From Nephromyces sp. MM_2019 (Eukaryota > Apicomplexa > Aconoidasida > Nephromycida): DNA of 29,626 nt. How positions within the stretch are numbered: the stretch's first letter is position 1; each line of letters begins with the position of its first letter. A program made the position numbers and the translations under genes. The stretch is taken from assembly GCA_015657535.1 (NCBI GenBank), contig JADHZB010001498.1, forward strand, positions 1-29,626, in the 5' to 3' direction. Below the pieces are notes generated by a model that saw only the letters and a list, made by a program, of their open reading frames with translations, made no database searches and was not told where the DNA came from. Of this stretch, positions 9,900-20,593 are shown in pieces.

Positions 9900-11094
9900 A
9901 TGGGATGCAAGGCGTCGAAAGTAAAACAAAGCGTTAGGAAGGAACCAGTTAACACTGAATCGCATGAGAAAGTGGAAAAACCAGAGAAAGAGACTTCGAA
10001 CTTAGATCCCACTAACTCTGAAGATCCTCCTGCTTCTGAGAAACTCAGTGAGCACTCGGAGGCAAAATCTTTGGACTCCAAGGAAAATTTTAATGAGCAG
10101 TCCGGGGGAGATCCTTCAGTCTCTGGTGATGGCGAAGGTGGGGGTAGTGATGGCCAAGATGGGGGTAGTGTTGCCGAGGCTTCCCAAGATCTTCAGGAAA
10201 GTTTAAAAGATGCGTCGGTGGACGATAACACAGGGCAGGAGAGAGTTGCGGCCACAGCTTTGCCCGAAGATGGCTCCAATGCTAGTAAGGGTGGTCTTAG
10301 CGATAGAGACCGGAGAAACCTCGAGACCGCTTCGAGCATCGTCTTGACAATAAATGAAGTAGATGATCTAATTGATAAGGCCGAGGAGGCTCGTTCAATG
10401 GAGTTAGAAAATATCCATAATTCTTCAATAGGTGGCTCGCTATCATCTATCATGAGGCACTCAGATTCTGCGAGGGGATATGAGCCCCTCGGTGCAGGTA
10501 TGATAAGATGATGAAGATATATACTAATGAAAGGAATGTGCAAGGGTGCGCGAAGGTCCAAGGATGACAATGATAAGCGTGATTACTAGGGGTGTGTTAT
10601 CTTGATGACTCATTAGCAGATTAATGCTTTTCACATAGAAACAATTTCGTAACTAACGGCAGATATTACTCCAATGTATATAAAGGTGCAGGTTATGCTT
10701 GAAGGCAGTTGTCAGTAACGCGGTTTCATTACTAAGCAGTAATAATGCGTGGTCCCCACTGTACTTCTCAGGCAGTCTTACCCCAACTTACAGTCATGCG
10801 CTGTCGGAGCTCTCGAGGGAAATATTTGGCAGCGCTTCTGAACAACCAAGCATCATCGATTTTCCTATTGGCGAAAATAAAGATGGAAATTCTGCGCACT
10901 ACTCAGCACGAAGGTACTACCTTACACCATCGCAGAGATTGTCAAGACGGCAGCTTCCCTGTAACCTCCCTATTATTGACGAATTCATTCAACAGATATC
11001 TCTTTCTTGCGGCTGCGATCTGCCAGCCCTTGATGAAAAGCAGCTTAGGATATTCAGATACTTAGATTTAACCGATGTACCTCTCTTGACATAA
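9900..11094 (+). CDS. Acidic MGC-start (predicted dually acylated) protein, two exons; paralogue of the 15633 gene
   Basis: Unrecognised family. I infer exons 9900-10497 and 10772-11094, giving 306 residues. The donor is G|GTATGA and the acceptor is CTTCTCAG. A second phase-compatible acceptor at 10708 would add 21 residues. The start at 9900 gives MGCKASK, which fits N-myristoylation of Gly2 (Ser at position 6) and palmitoylation of Cys3, followed by basic residues. The same frame is open further upstream, with an ATG near 9824, but the paralogue also begins at MGC. The middle is Ser/Asp/Glu/Gly-rich and probably disordered, with one possible helix (about 142-175, EVDDLIDKAEEAR). The last 42 residues contain IDEF, SCGC (CGC at 279-281) and DLTDVPLLT at the C-terminus, co-linear with the paralogue. 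The expected location is the inner face of the plasma membrane or an internal membrane; this is inferred from the acylation signal only. No enzyme motif is seen. Confidence 0.7.
10498..10771 (+). other. Intron of the first MGC gene (inferred)
   Basis: Reading through the donor gives a stop at 10509-10511, only four codons on. The C-terminal motif shared with the paralogue lies in an open frame after 10684. Joining at 10497/10772 restores one frame (921 coding bases including stop). Unlike the TOR introns it has no TG/CA runs. The paralogue at 15633 has no intron. Confidence 0.6.
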
Positions 11095-14000
11095 AATGGA
11101 GACCAGAAGTAGCTAGTTTGCAGGAAAAAAGAGAAATTTGTGAGCGCAAGATTTAGCGTCACATGATAGGAAAGGCCACTACAAGTAAAATGATTAACAT
11201 GCGACGGTCGAAATTAATGCTCAATGCATATGGATGAAAGACCATGCACGCGACGAACGTCAAACATCTGATCACCGAAAGGCTCTATGTGGCCGAGTGA
11301 TGAACAGGACTAATACAGTTAAATAGTAATCGTATGAAGGTGCCTGTGGGATACTACTACGCAAGTTGAAGACATTCACGTGAATATATATACGAGTATG
11401 TATACCACTCTTCTAGTTATCATGAATCTCCTCTTTATAAGCCGCCCGTGACTTTTTCCCTCGATCTTTGCATCGTTTTCCATAATTAAACCTATTGCTG
11501 TAGCATTTCTCCCATTTAGAGTGCTGCGGATTGATGAGCTCCACTGCTGAAATGGCTGATATTGCCGTATGACGTTTAAGAGCTAAGGCTAAGTCTAGCA
11601 AGTCGTACATGTAAAGCTCGGCGATATCAGCGCGGAAATTACATATGCAACGATAAGATAATTCCGCGGCTGATGGAAGCTAGGCGGCTCTGGACACTTT
11701 GCATGTCATCGTGTAGAACACGTCACATCTTCTTGGTATGTGTATGTGGGCATGCATCGCTTGCCATGTATAAACATTGAAGTAGATATTACTTGCACTA
11801 CTATTGGAGGCAGTGCATTCACTTTTGAGATGCCAGGTCTATCGACTAATCATCTCCAAGGAGCTCTGTTATGACAAATTTCACTTACTCAGTGGATTCA
11901 CACTCTGTGACCTCCATGCTACTATTGCCAATACTACAAATGGAGTCCAATCAACCACTTCAGTAGCATCTTACTAACTTATTTGATTTAGTCATACTTG
12001 CTTACTCCAGTAAATCTGCACATACAAATCGCCACTGTTACGTAGAAATTACTTCCTGTGGAATAATAACGAAATTTGAATATGGTATCTTCGCATCATA
12101 GATTAAACTAGACGCACCAAAAAATTGCCCTTTAAAACAATATAATCCATTTTTATTTAAAGTATTTTTTTTAAACCTTTATTTTTATCAAAATCATTAA
12201 ATCTCTAAAAAATATTTTGTTTCATTTCTTTAAAAACCCTCCTCATTTTTATAGGATTATATCAAAGATACCATTAGCCATGCATATTAGCGGTGGAAAA
12301 TAGTGCGCGTATGTAGTTTAGAGCTATCCTCAGGTACTTTTCGTATGAGCAAGTGAAGATCCGTTTCTTTCTAGGGTTTACTGTACTCAGTATTTTATCT
12401 TTGAGGATAAAATCGTTTTGTAAATAGAGTACCAAATAGAATATTCTAAGCATTTATCAGTCAAGTATGTCCAAACTCCCGCTTGATATAGCTGCAGCAT
12501 AGTTGGCTTTTATTCATAGCGTGTTAGAAGTAACTTTTGTGTGAAAAAGCTCACTATTCTAAAACTGTTAGCCAGTCATCTGATAAGCAATGGCATGCTT
12601 ATCAACAGTAGACATTGTTATATATCGCTGCTAGAAATCTCGCTGTATTTTAAACTTCTTTACCCCTGATAAGGCTTGCCAGATATGCTACTTACATTCC
12701 CTCACTGTTGATATTTACCTATTTATTGGCGCCCATTGACCGTAAGAAGCTATTGAGTAACTTGGCAATAAGAAATTTGCCACTTAACTTACAGTTGCAA
12801 TGAACTAAACCACATATAGCCATAATGCTCCTTGCTACCGAAAGCAATAAACTATCTTTTTAGCCCAAGTTAAAAAGCAATGCCATGACTGTGGTGTAAT
12901 TGAATGAGTAAAAGTGTAATCTTGGTGCTATTTAGGCAATTACGTAAGCTGTGGCAACATGCTATATTGGAGACAATGCTCCAGAATCAGCTACGCATAT
13001 AGTTAAACTACGGCTAGCAAGCATTTTGTTGCTTAGCTTTTTAAATAGTAGGTACAAATATATCGAAAAGTTAAAATAGACTGAAACTCTGCGCAAATAA
13101 AAATCTCCAAGTTCTCAACCCTGATGGGCCTTGTATAACAGGTGGTAATACTTGTAACGCGATAATACGGATAGCTGTTTAGTGCAAGCTTCTATGCGAA
13201 TGCATAGGTCGTTAAGTGAGATGTAAAAGATAGCATATAGTAAATGCTTGTGAGCACTAGATGAGAACTATGATTGCTCAGCGTAGCAAATTCACCTTAC
13301 TTTTCATCCTTTATTCGCACTATCTCCAACGTATTCTCGCGAATGTCAAACGTGGGATTTATTCCATTCTATATAGCTTTCACCGTACTAGGCACTTTTC
13401 TCTACTCAGCCATAGCATAAAGTAGGTCTTTGTACGGTGACTTATTCATTCAGCCCGGTGTAGCGAGCACGAGCATAGTCACGGGAAATTCTATGCGCGT
13501 AATTGCGGAAGCGACTAATTGAATTATAATCGGTTCACCACTCTAAAGCGCATAAGGCTAAAATGCGCGAAGCTCCTAGGTTCCGGCTACTTTTAGTTTA
13601 TTCCTAAGCCAAAGATTGGCTTAGACTATGTGATACCTCTCAAAATTGACCCATGCGCAAAATTTCCGCACCCCCCCAGCCTTCCTCTCAGCAGTTTCTT
13701 CAGGAATACACATGACTTATGCTTAATAAACTTGTAAAAATGCGCCGACAGGTGGATCGAATATAGTTTAAGCGAAGGCCAGAGAAGGGAAAATAGAAGC
13801 TTTTTTACCTGAGTGTAGGCGCTCGGGTAATTCAATTTTTTACGAACTAATATTTATGACTAAGCTTGTAATACCATGCGATAGCAACCCTAAATAGTTA
13901 TGGTGAAGCTAGCACAAACAGGATACCCGTGCAAGAGAACCGCCAGGAAGAAGATTTTCGCTACTTCTATCGTTCGTGCTTATCATACTTTAAAGGTGAG

Positions 14001-15632
14001 CTCCCGAATTTGCTTTCTCTGGGTTGCTTGGGACCTCTAAACAAAATATAGACCCATGAGAATTTCGTAGTGGTTATGCTAATAGGGGAATGGCAATATG
14101 CATACAATTATCAGCAACAGAAATAGTGGGTATCGCGATAATATTAGTAGCTGTAACAAGTATGTGGAGTAACTAGATTTAATTATTATGGTAACACTGG
14201 ATCGTTAGATTGCCATGGATGTTTTTCTTATATTCTCTTCTCGCTATTATCTCATTAGGTACTGTTTATTACCGATACTATAACTTGGAGCTTTGAAGCT
14301 AATAGTACCACCCATAATGAGCCCCATGTTGGTGTAGATAATCACTTGCTGCTTCCTTCGTAAGAATATCGGTTAAGAAATACTGAGCCGCTCCTAGTTT
14401 TTAGGTTCTTAATTTTTTAAGTCTCTCAAAAGGAGAGTATACGGGAAGCTAAGATTGGCTAGGTTGATTTTAAACGTTGAAAGGATGACCTTCCCATTAT
14501 TATTGCCTGCTGAACCTTGTGTTTACCCATTTTTAGTAATTTCTACGCATATTTGAATTCTTACCCCAAAGGTTTTATACCAATAATTCCTGGAGATATA
14601 GTAGTTCTCATAGTAATTTTTTTCCTAAAGAAGTACCCTAGGTTAAAGCAAGCATCTTTAGCCTCGTGGAGGTGAACCAAAAACTTTGAAATTATTCCCG
14701 TGTAATGGGGAATTTTTTATAGGTCATTGCTGTAAAAAAAAACAGTCTTATAACGTCGCTCGAAAATATGTATGTGAACCGCCATGCCCAGGAAAAAGGC
14801 GCTTAATTTGATGTGCATACTTTCTATTGTACTCTATTCTTTCCTTGCTTATGGGGCTCAAATAAAGAAAAAATAGTTGGAGCAGTGTTGGTATAGCCTG
14901 CCATTCTGGAGAACTACTTAACTTTACATACTCTAGGTTCGAAGAACGAAGTGTTTACTTTTACCTCGATATTGGTTAGAAGCAAGTGCCCTTATGCTAT
15001 GGCTGGTCACTTGATAGTATCCCCTTTTACTATCAAGAAAGAAAGTCAAAAAAAAATTTAATAATTTTTTTCTCGCTCTGTTCTTTACTAGCGTAAACTG
15101 AAATGCCAGGCTTGTTTTTCTTCGTCACTAATTGACTCATCCTTTCACATTTTTTCCTTTACATATTTAAAGTATTCCGAGGAAATGCTTTAAACGAATA
15201 TACTATTTTGAGAACTTTAATAAAAATATTTATTGCGCTGCAAGTATTTCAGCTGGTTTTTTACTACATGGGCGTATTCTGTGCTTGCTAAGGAGCCCTG
15301 TATCAAGAGCAAATAAAAAATAATTATAGCCACTCTGCTGATAAATATGTAGCCCTTTTCTTAGATTTAATCTTTCCGCTCAAACGTATAAAATTCACCC
15401 GACGAAACTCTATATACCTATTCAGACGGTACTTCTACATCCTGCATTATACTTTACTAAACATGCTACCTTTAATATAGATTTGCAGCAACTATTTCCT
15501 ACATAAAACGATATTTCTGTCCATGAGATGTCTTCCATATGACGTAACCTTGTAATTTGTATTGTTTGCATACTTTTACTTAATTCAGGATTCACTCATA
15601 TAACAAAAAGCTAAGCCAAACCCTTCTACAAC
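11095..15632. other. Gene-poor island sequence between the two MGC genes
   Basis: No open frame longer than about 70 codons is seen, and none of those looks like a protein. A very AT-rich stretch with T and A runs lies at about 12120-12250. A perfect hairpin lies at 15010-15037. The last 100 bases must hold the leader and possibly the promoter of the second MGC gene. A TTCAGG near 15586 could be a leader splice acceptor, but this is not testable here. No repeats of the MGC coding sequence were recognised. Confidence 0.5.
15010..15037. other. Perfect 10-bp stem, 8-base loop inverted repeat
   Basis: CTTGATAGTA (15010-15019) and TACTATCAAG (15028-15037) are exact reverse complements around an eight-base C/T loop. 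It lies about 600 bases before the second MGC gene. An inverted repeat of the same geometry occurs at 18008-18035. Confidence 0.7.
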
Positions 15633-16280
15633 ATGGGCTGCACAAAGAGTAAGGCAAAAACTCCCACTAGGGAGGAGCAAAAAGAGATAGAAGAGAAGGA
15701 GAAGGCTGAGAAGGAGCAGGCTGAGAAAGAGCAGGCTGAGAAGGAAAAAGCCGAGAAGGAGAAAGCCGAGAAGGAGAAAGCCGAGAAGGAAGAAGCTGAT
15801 AAAGCAGCAGAGGAAGCACGTCGCAGGGAGCAAGAAGAAGAAGAGAGGCTAGCGGTAGAAGAGGCTGAAAGACGTAAGGCAGAGGAAGCTGCTAGGTTGG
15901 CAGCAGAGCAGGAACGCGAATCCGCGCAGCTTCATGTGCCTGGTGATAAAGACCAATTAAGTGAAGTAGGCTCCCTCTCAGGTCGCTCTCATGATCTACA
16001 CTCCGCCAATGACTTCGACGTTACCTCGGAAGAAACGTTGTCGACTCTAGAAACTGCTGCACCACGTGGTCCCCCAGCAACGAAGGTAGCTGCAACCAAG
16101 CATAGAGGTCCGCACGATTTTACAGGAGAGGCTGTTACTCCTTGCGATATGACAGCAATCGACCAGTTCGCTGCCTACACATCCTCTAGCTGTGGCTGCT
16201 TTTTGGGAATTCCGCACAATGAAAATGCGTGCACATACTGTAAAGAGATGGATTTGTCCGATGCCCCACTGTTGAACTAG
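15633..16280 (+). CDS. MGC-start (predicted dually acylated) E/K-rich coiled-coil protein, single exon; paralogue of the 9900 gene
   Basis: Unrecognised family, 215 residues. The start gives MGCTKSK, a strong myristoylation (Gly2, Ser6) plus palmitoylation (Cys3) signal. An in-frame TAA about seven codons upstream confirms that no longer start exists. Residues about 12-100 are Glu/Lys/Ala-rich and probably one long charged helix, including six tandem AEKE[QK] pentads (25-54) and then an Arg/Glu-rich part. Residues 100-170 are Ser/Thr/Pro-rich. The last 43 residues hold IDQF, SCGC (CGC at 187-189) and DLSDAPLLN at the end, with the same spacing from ID to CGC as the 9900 gene. Two extra cysteines (ACTYC, 200 and 203) are not in the paralogue, so a conserved metal site is unlikely. 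A membrane-anchored scaffold or cytoskeleton linker is a plausible role, but that is inference only. Confidence 0.8.
   Translation: MGCTKSKAKTPTREEQKEIEEKEKAEKEQAEKEQAEKEKAEKEKAEKEKAEKEEADKAAEEARRREQEEEERLAVEEAERRKAEEAARLAAEQERESAQLHVPGDKDQLSEVGSLSGRSHDLHSANDFDVTSEETLSTLETAAPRGPPATKVAATKHRGPHDFTGEAVTPCDMTAIDQFAAYTSSSCGCFLGIPHNENACTYCKEMDLSDAPLLN
15705..15794 (+). repeat. 15-bp coding tandem repeat (six copies, AEKE[QK/E])
   Basis: Six in-frame 15-base units of the form GCTGAGAAGGAGCAG encode AEKEQ or AEKEK, with the last copy AEKEE. Differences between copies are mostly A/G third-position changes, so the array is recent but not brand new. Its number is likely to vary between strains. Confidence 0.9.
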
Positions 16281-16412
16281 AGATAAATTGACGGGGGTGA
16301 TTCCACCGTATTTATAGTGGTATCCGCTTTGATGCGTACATTACCTTGTGTAGGTTACGGTATCTGGAATACGATACTAGCTGATAACTATATATAATTA
16401 ATTATGTCATAC

Positions 16413-16520
16413 ATCAGTGTTCAGATTTCACGTACTAAACACATCGAAGTAGCCTTAAGTGTATTATATCAATGTTGAGAATTCATGTGCTAAACGCGTA
16501 GAAATACCTGTAGGTGGTGG
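16413..16520 (+). repeat. Degenerate two-copy tandem repeat, period ~55 bp
   Basis: ATCAGTGTTCAGATTTCACG... at 16413 and ATCAATGTTGAGAATTCATG... at 16468 align without gaps over nearly 50 bases, sharing blocks such as CTAAAC and ending in AGTG or GGTG. It lies 130 bases after the stop of the second MGC gene, so it may be in its 3' untranslated region. Confidence 0.6.
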
Positions 16521-18007
16521 GATGTGCGAATATTATGCTTGCATCATTTTGTATATATTCACTTTATGGCAAGCATGTCATAAATCTGCTAGTGTTTGTA
16601 GTAAATTGCACTAGTAATGCATTGCCGGATTTTTTTATTACAAGTTTGTTCTCGTGAATAAGCAACTGGGCTCATGTGTTTTACCTATCCTATCTATCCC
16701 AGCGCTAGCGAATGCCTAAAAAGCTTTAGAGAATCAAGTTTCTAGTGAGGATGCATACAGACATGCGTAGCAGAGGTATGTTTTGCTGGTGTTTCTATAT
16801 CGAAAAGATAAAAGGAGCAAGAAAATTCTAGTCTTGATAGGAGATATCTCCAAGAATAGTGTCGTAAGGGGCGTATGGTTCTTTTTTACATACGAATTTT
16901 CAATAGAATGATTCATTTGTGCTGAGTTAAGTGAAATTAAACTCTTCAAGGCACAAAGCAACTAAAGTGAAGAAATTGTAACCCGGGAACAAAAGGTGTG
17001 TTCGAATATAATTTCTTTAATAATGACGTCTCGACGCGGCAGATTCCTGATAGTTTATTGTTATTACCCGAGGGTACTATATATGGAACTATTCTTGCAA
17101 TGCGCCCCGTTCTACGTTGCTGCGAAAATCAATCCTCTGTTGTTAATAACATATCTCCATTAATAATGTGATTGTGCACGAACTGCTTGATGGGAAATGT
17201 ATTTATTAATTAAATTTTTTTTGCTGATAAATCGATCCCTTATAGAAGAAAAGTTGTCTCTGAAATTAGAGTTTGATCTATGAATTCTAGATATTCCCTA
17301 CGCTGTGTTCTCATCTCGGTCACATTTTGTTATTCGCAGTTTCCTATGCTTAATATACAAAGAATAATCTCCAAGTTTTGTCCTGCTGAATAACCGCTGG
17401 AAAAATTAGTGAGCTTCTAATGAAGCCGGCATTTGCATGTAATTCTTTCTGAAAGCTAAAAGTCTTTCACATTTGCTCCAATAGATGTGTGGTTGAAACG
17501 AAGTTGCCATTCGAGACGGAATATGAACTTTATTTAAAAAATGTGCACAAAGATTATGTGCACAAATCTACACACTGCCATGGGTGAGGAGCTCATAGCA
17601 TCAATCACATACTTAGGTGCTGCAAGTCAGCTCGTAATAGCTACACAGCCATCAGAAGAAAAGTGCAGAATAATGGGGAAAGAGCAGAATACTTTGATAT
17701 CTAGTAATGCTTTGCGCCTACGTGCATAACAGGAATGCCAGGAACATTGGAGTAACCCTGTAACTAGTGATGCTATACACGCATGAGAGGAGCATAAAAG
17801 GAAGAAAACAGTGGAATTGTGCATCTAAAGGTAGCTAGCATGCATCATAGGGGGAGCAACCATACCTAGAAGTGAATTGAAGTACCTCATTCCTTGAAAA
17901 TTTATCCTAGCCAATCCCAAGTAAGAGGAATAAGACTACGTAGCATATATGTTAGCTAGAAAAAACCATAGTACTATAGGAGCCTGCTCAAGTATATCAT
18001 CTCCCGC

Positions 18008-18035
18008 ATAACCGAAACAGTTTCTTTTCGGTTAT
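18008..18035. other. Perfect 10-bp stem, 8-base loop inverted repeat
   Basis: ATAACCGAAA (18008-18017) and TTTCGGTTAT (18026-18035) are exact reverse complements around CAGTTTCT. T-rich sequence follows. This is the same stem and loop length as the 15010 hairpin but an unrelated sequence. Confidence 0.7.
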
Positions 18036-19022
18036 TTCTGCCATTCTTTTTCAAAATGCGACGAAGCCATTAAATTTTTCCCGTCAAAAAAGCTTTCTAC
18101 ACACAAGAGGCAAAATTTTTGCGGAAAAACTGGAAAAAACCAAAACATATCCCTGAAAGGAGCAGAAGAATCATTACCCGGTGACTAAACACAATATAAT
18201 TGCATGAGTTTTAAAATATAAGCAACCTTCAGGCCTACTCGTACCAAAAGGAAAACCATCGCTGCAAAGCCAAACCTTAATCTATTTTTTGTCTAGCATC
18301 TACAAGGTAGTAAAAGGCTTGCAGTGAAAACTTCAGCACGTAAAATATGTTCAAATGGAAAGTTAGACTTCGGACATTATTCAGAAATATCTAATGATTT
18401 AAAATTTTCACAAAAAGATGCTCAATATTATTCATGCGATGCAGAAGTTGCTAAAAATAATTTCGGCGTCTTTCAACAATACGGGCAATGCAAATAATTA
18501 TCGCAGACAAATTCCTGGTGTTTTTTCGATAGTATTTTTTCAGAGCGATCTATTCATAACGAAACAAGATTGAAATCGAGCAAAGAGTTTAATTCCTGTA
18601 TATATCGCTATAAGCTGATTCTGCAAAAAAGCAAACTTTTTAATTGGACTCCCCACGTAAATTTTTCTCCATTCCAGTGTAGGGGGAAGCCAGCCAAATC
18701 AATGCTTGCCTCTTCATGTTCCGTATTGCAGAGGACGTTACTACATGCGTATTGGCATCAAATGAATGCAGCCACGTGACCATCAGTTTTTTAAAGGCAC
18801 CCACGTTCAACTTCAAGAGAATTCAAGTAGAGATATATCGGAAAGGCGCATTTCATCTGGGTGTTGCAAGAAAAAAAAATGCGGATTTATTTGGGTGGTA
18901 TGTGGAAAATTCTAGAGCGTGTGTGGCCACTGTGACGGATGAGTTACACAGTTGGTCGATGCATAGACGTTTTTGTTTCTTGCTAGAATTCACTGCAATC
19001 ATCATAGTTGGACAAACCAAGG

Positions 19023-19115
19023 GATATACATACATATATATATATAAGTATAGATACATGAGAAGTATGCGCATGTATACATATATACCTATATATATAT
19101 GAATATATATAGGTA
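19023..19115. repeat. AT microsatellite with a large inverted repeat
   Basis: There are runs of ATAC/TATA followed by TACCTATATATATA (19086-19099) facing ATATATATAGGTA (19103-19115), which would form a cruciform or RNA hairpin. It is simple-sequence DNA near the right edge of the island. Confidence 0.7.
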
Positions 19116-20130
19116 CAATTTCGTATAGATACGTATATCTCTCTTTTTTCGGTGTACATACACTGAAAGCGAGATAGATTTGCCATATAAATACCGCTTC
19201 TTCTGAGAGTATCCATCTTTACACGCATGTGTCTGTATATACACGCAATATTTCAGAAAGATAAGCAAAAATAATATTAATAGTTGAATTACATTGAGAA
19301 GTAAAAGTTAGTGACATGTGAACTAGGAAATTTATTAGGCAGTTCTATGAAATTATTGATATAAAAAAAAGAGAAATAGTTGTATATGCACGCACGCGGG
19401 TATAAACGCATATATAAAGGTGAATCATATGTTTATTAACTACTGCATGCGCATAATACCCTAAATTTAAATGGTGTATAGACATCCCTTTGTTTATAAC
19501 AACCAGGTTTCCCCGCATATACTTACACCCTTCCTATTCCCCTTCGTAAGCCAAATAACCAAGACGCATAAAAAATTTCCCCTCCGGGCCTTCACGAGGG
19601 TGCTTTGCTCACCGAAGCCCCATAAACCTCTGTAAGACCAATGCGTTTGGCTTTTTGGAACTTAGCCTATGCAAGTTGAGCAGATGCTCCCAAAATCACA
19701 CATTCCCAGTTTCTCTGTAATTTGATTTTTGGGCAGACACTAAACTGTTGCCGTTAACTAAAATATACGTCGAAGCATAAAGGGAAAGGGATAAAGTATG
19801 TACACACCTTCAATTTCGAATTCAAAATGAATTGGAAATGAAGCTTTAGGCATTTATTCTCACCATGTTTTGGCTATTTAGAAGTTAGCCTAGACTCACA
19901 CACACAGAATCGGCTCTGCTGCCCAAGTGAACTTTAAGTCCCAGGAAGTAACAACTAAAGATTCTCAGCCTACATTTTCACAATAAATGCATAGATTTAG
20001 CGTATATCTACTGCAGAAACTTCCATAGAATAAGCATTTTACAAGTCGGAGCTATCTTTAGTCAACAAGAGTCACCCCAAAAATGAATACCTTAAAGTGG
20101 GGAGCAGGCTCACACGGGCCTATGTGATTA

Positions 20131-20480
20131 CTACACACGTAATCCACACACCACAAATACATGAAGTGATAAACACTTACACAGAAGCACACACGCACAC
20201 TTCAATACACACACACACACATAGAAAGATAACGTGCTAATAGCTACGCTCTCACAAACGCACACATGGAAACTCATGAGCAGATACATGCTCACACATA
20301 CCCCCACAAACGCCCATACTAATACCCCCAAACACAACCCTCGCACACATACATCTACACAGCCCCCGCACACTCTTTGACAGCCCTCACACGCAGATAT
20401 CAACATGCCTTCTTACACACACACCCCCCCCACACACATCCCCGCACACACGCATAAATACACATAGACATACACCTTTG
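20131..20480 (+). repeat. CA-rich microsatellite region
   Basis: Dense but imperfect ACACAC, CACGCA and CCCC runs lie on the + strand. Open frames on the minus strand here are only VCVCV-type translations of the repeat. It lies just upstream of the 20594 open frame. Confidence 0.8.
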
Positions 20481-20593
20481 ACACCCGCTAGTTTTCTACA
20501 CACATGTACCAAACTGTGCTGCTTGCTGTTGCGCGCTAATCGTAAAAGCTGCATGGCTGCACACACACACACCCTAGTAATCCATCGTGGGAT

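Larger units (their letters stand above)
5250..19890. other. Compositional island without TG/CA microsatellites
   Basis: Outside this stretch, TG or CA runs of four or more units and long G or C runs occur every few hundred bases. From the GTGTGTGT near 5235 to the CACACACA near 19898 I see essentially none of the dinucleotide runs and only a few G/C runs (for example near 8334 and 13666). The sequence is more uniform and AT-rich. The only confident genes inside are the two MGC paralogues. Edges are approximate. I did not find terminal repeats or a target-site duplication. Confidence 0.6.
16281..20577. other. Gene-poor island sequence and its right edge
   Basis: After the second MGC gene there is a degenerate 55-bp duplication (16413-16520). 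No gene is recognised. A 128-codon open frame at 18716-19102 ends in an AT repeat and has no family resemblance. A short frame at 17541-17729 likewise has none. From about 19.9 kb the CA-rich style of the flanks returns, and 20131-20480 on the + strand is dense in ACACAC runs, probably the upstream flank or an upstream intron of the next gene. Confidence 0.5.

Noticed and set aside
14930..14955. GGTTCGAAGAACG resembling a tRNA T-arm
   Set aside because: No acceptor, D or anticodon arms could be placed around it.
17541..17729. Possible decayed third copy: AASQLVIAT resembles ATQLVIAT upstream of the first MGC gene
   Set aside because: Only about 15 of 20 bases match and nothing else in the neighbourhood aligns. 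Too weak to claim homology.
18716..19102. 128-codon + strand frame
   Set aside because: Its end runs into an AT microsatellite. No family resemblance or splice support is seen, and frames of this length are expected once or twice by chance in the island.
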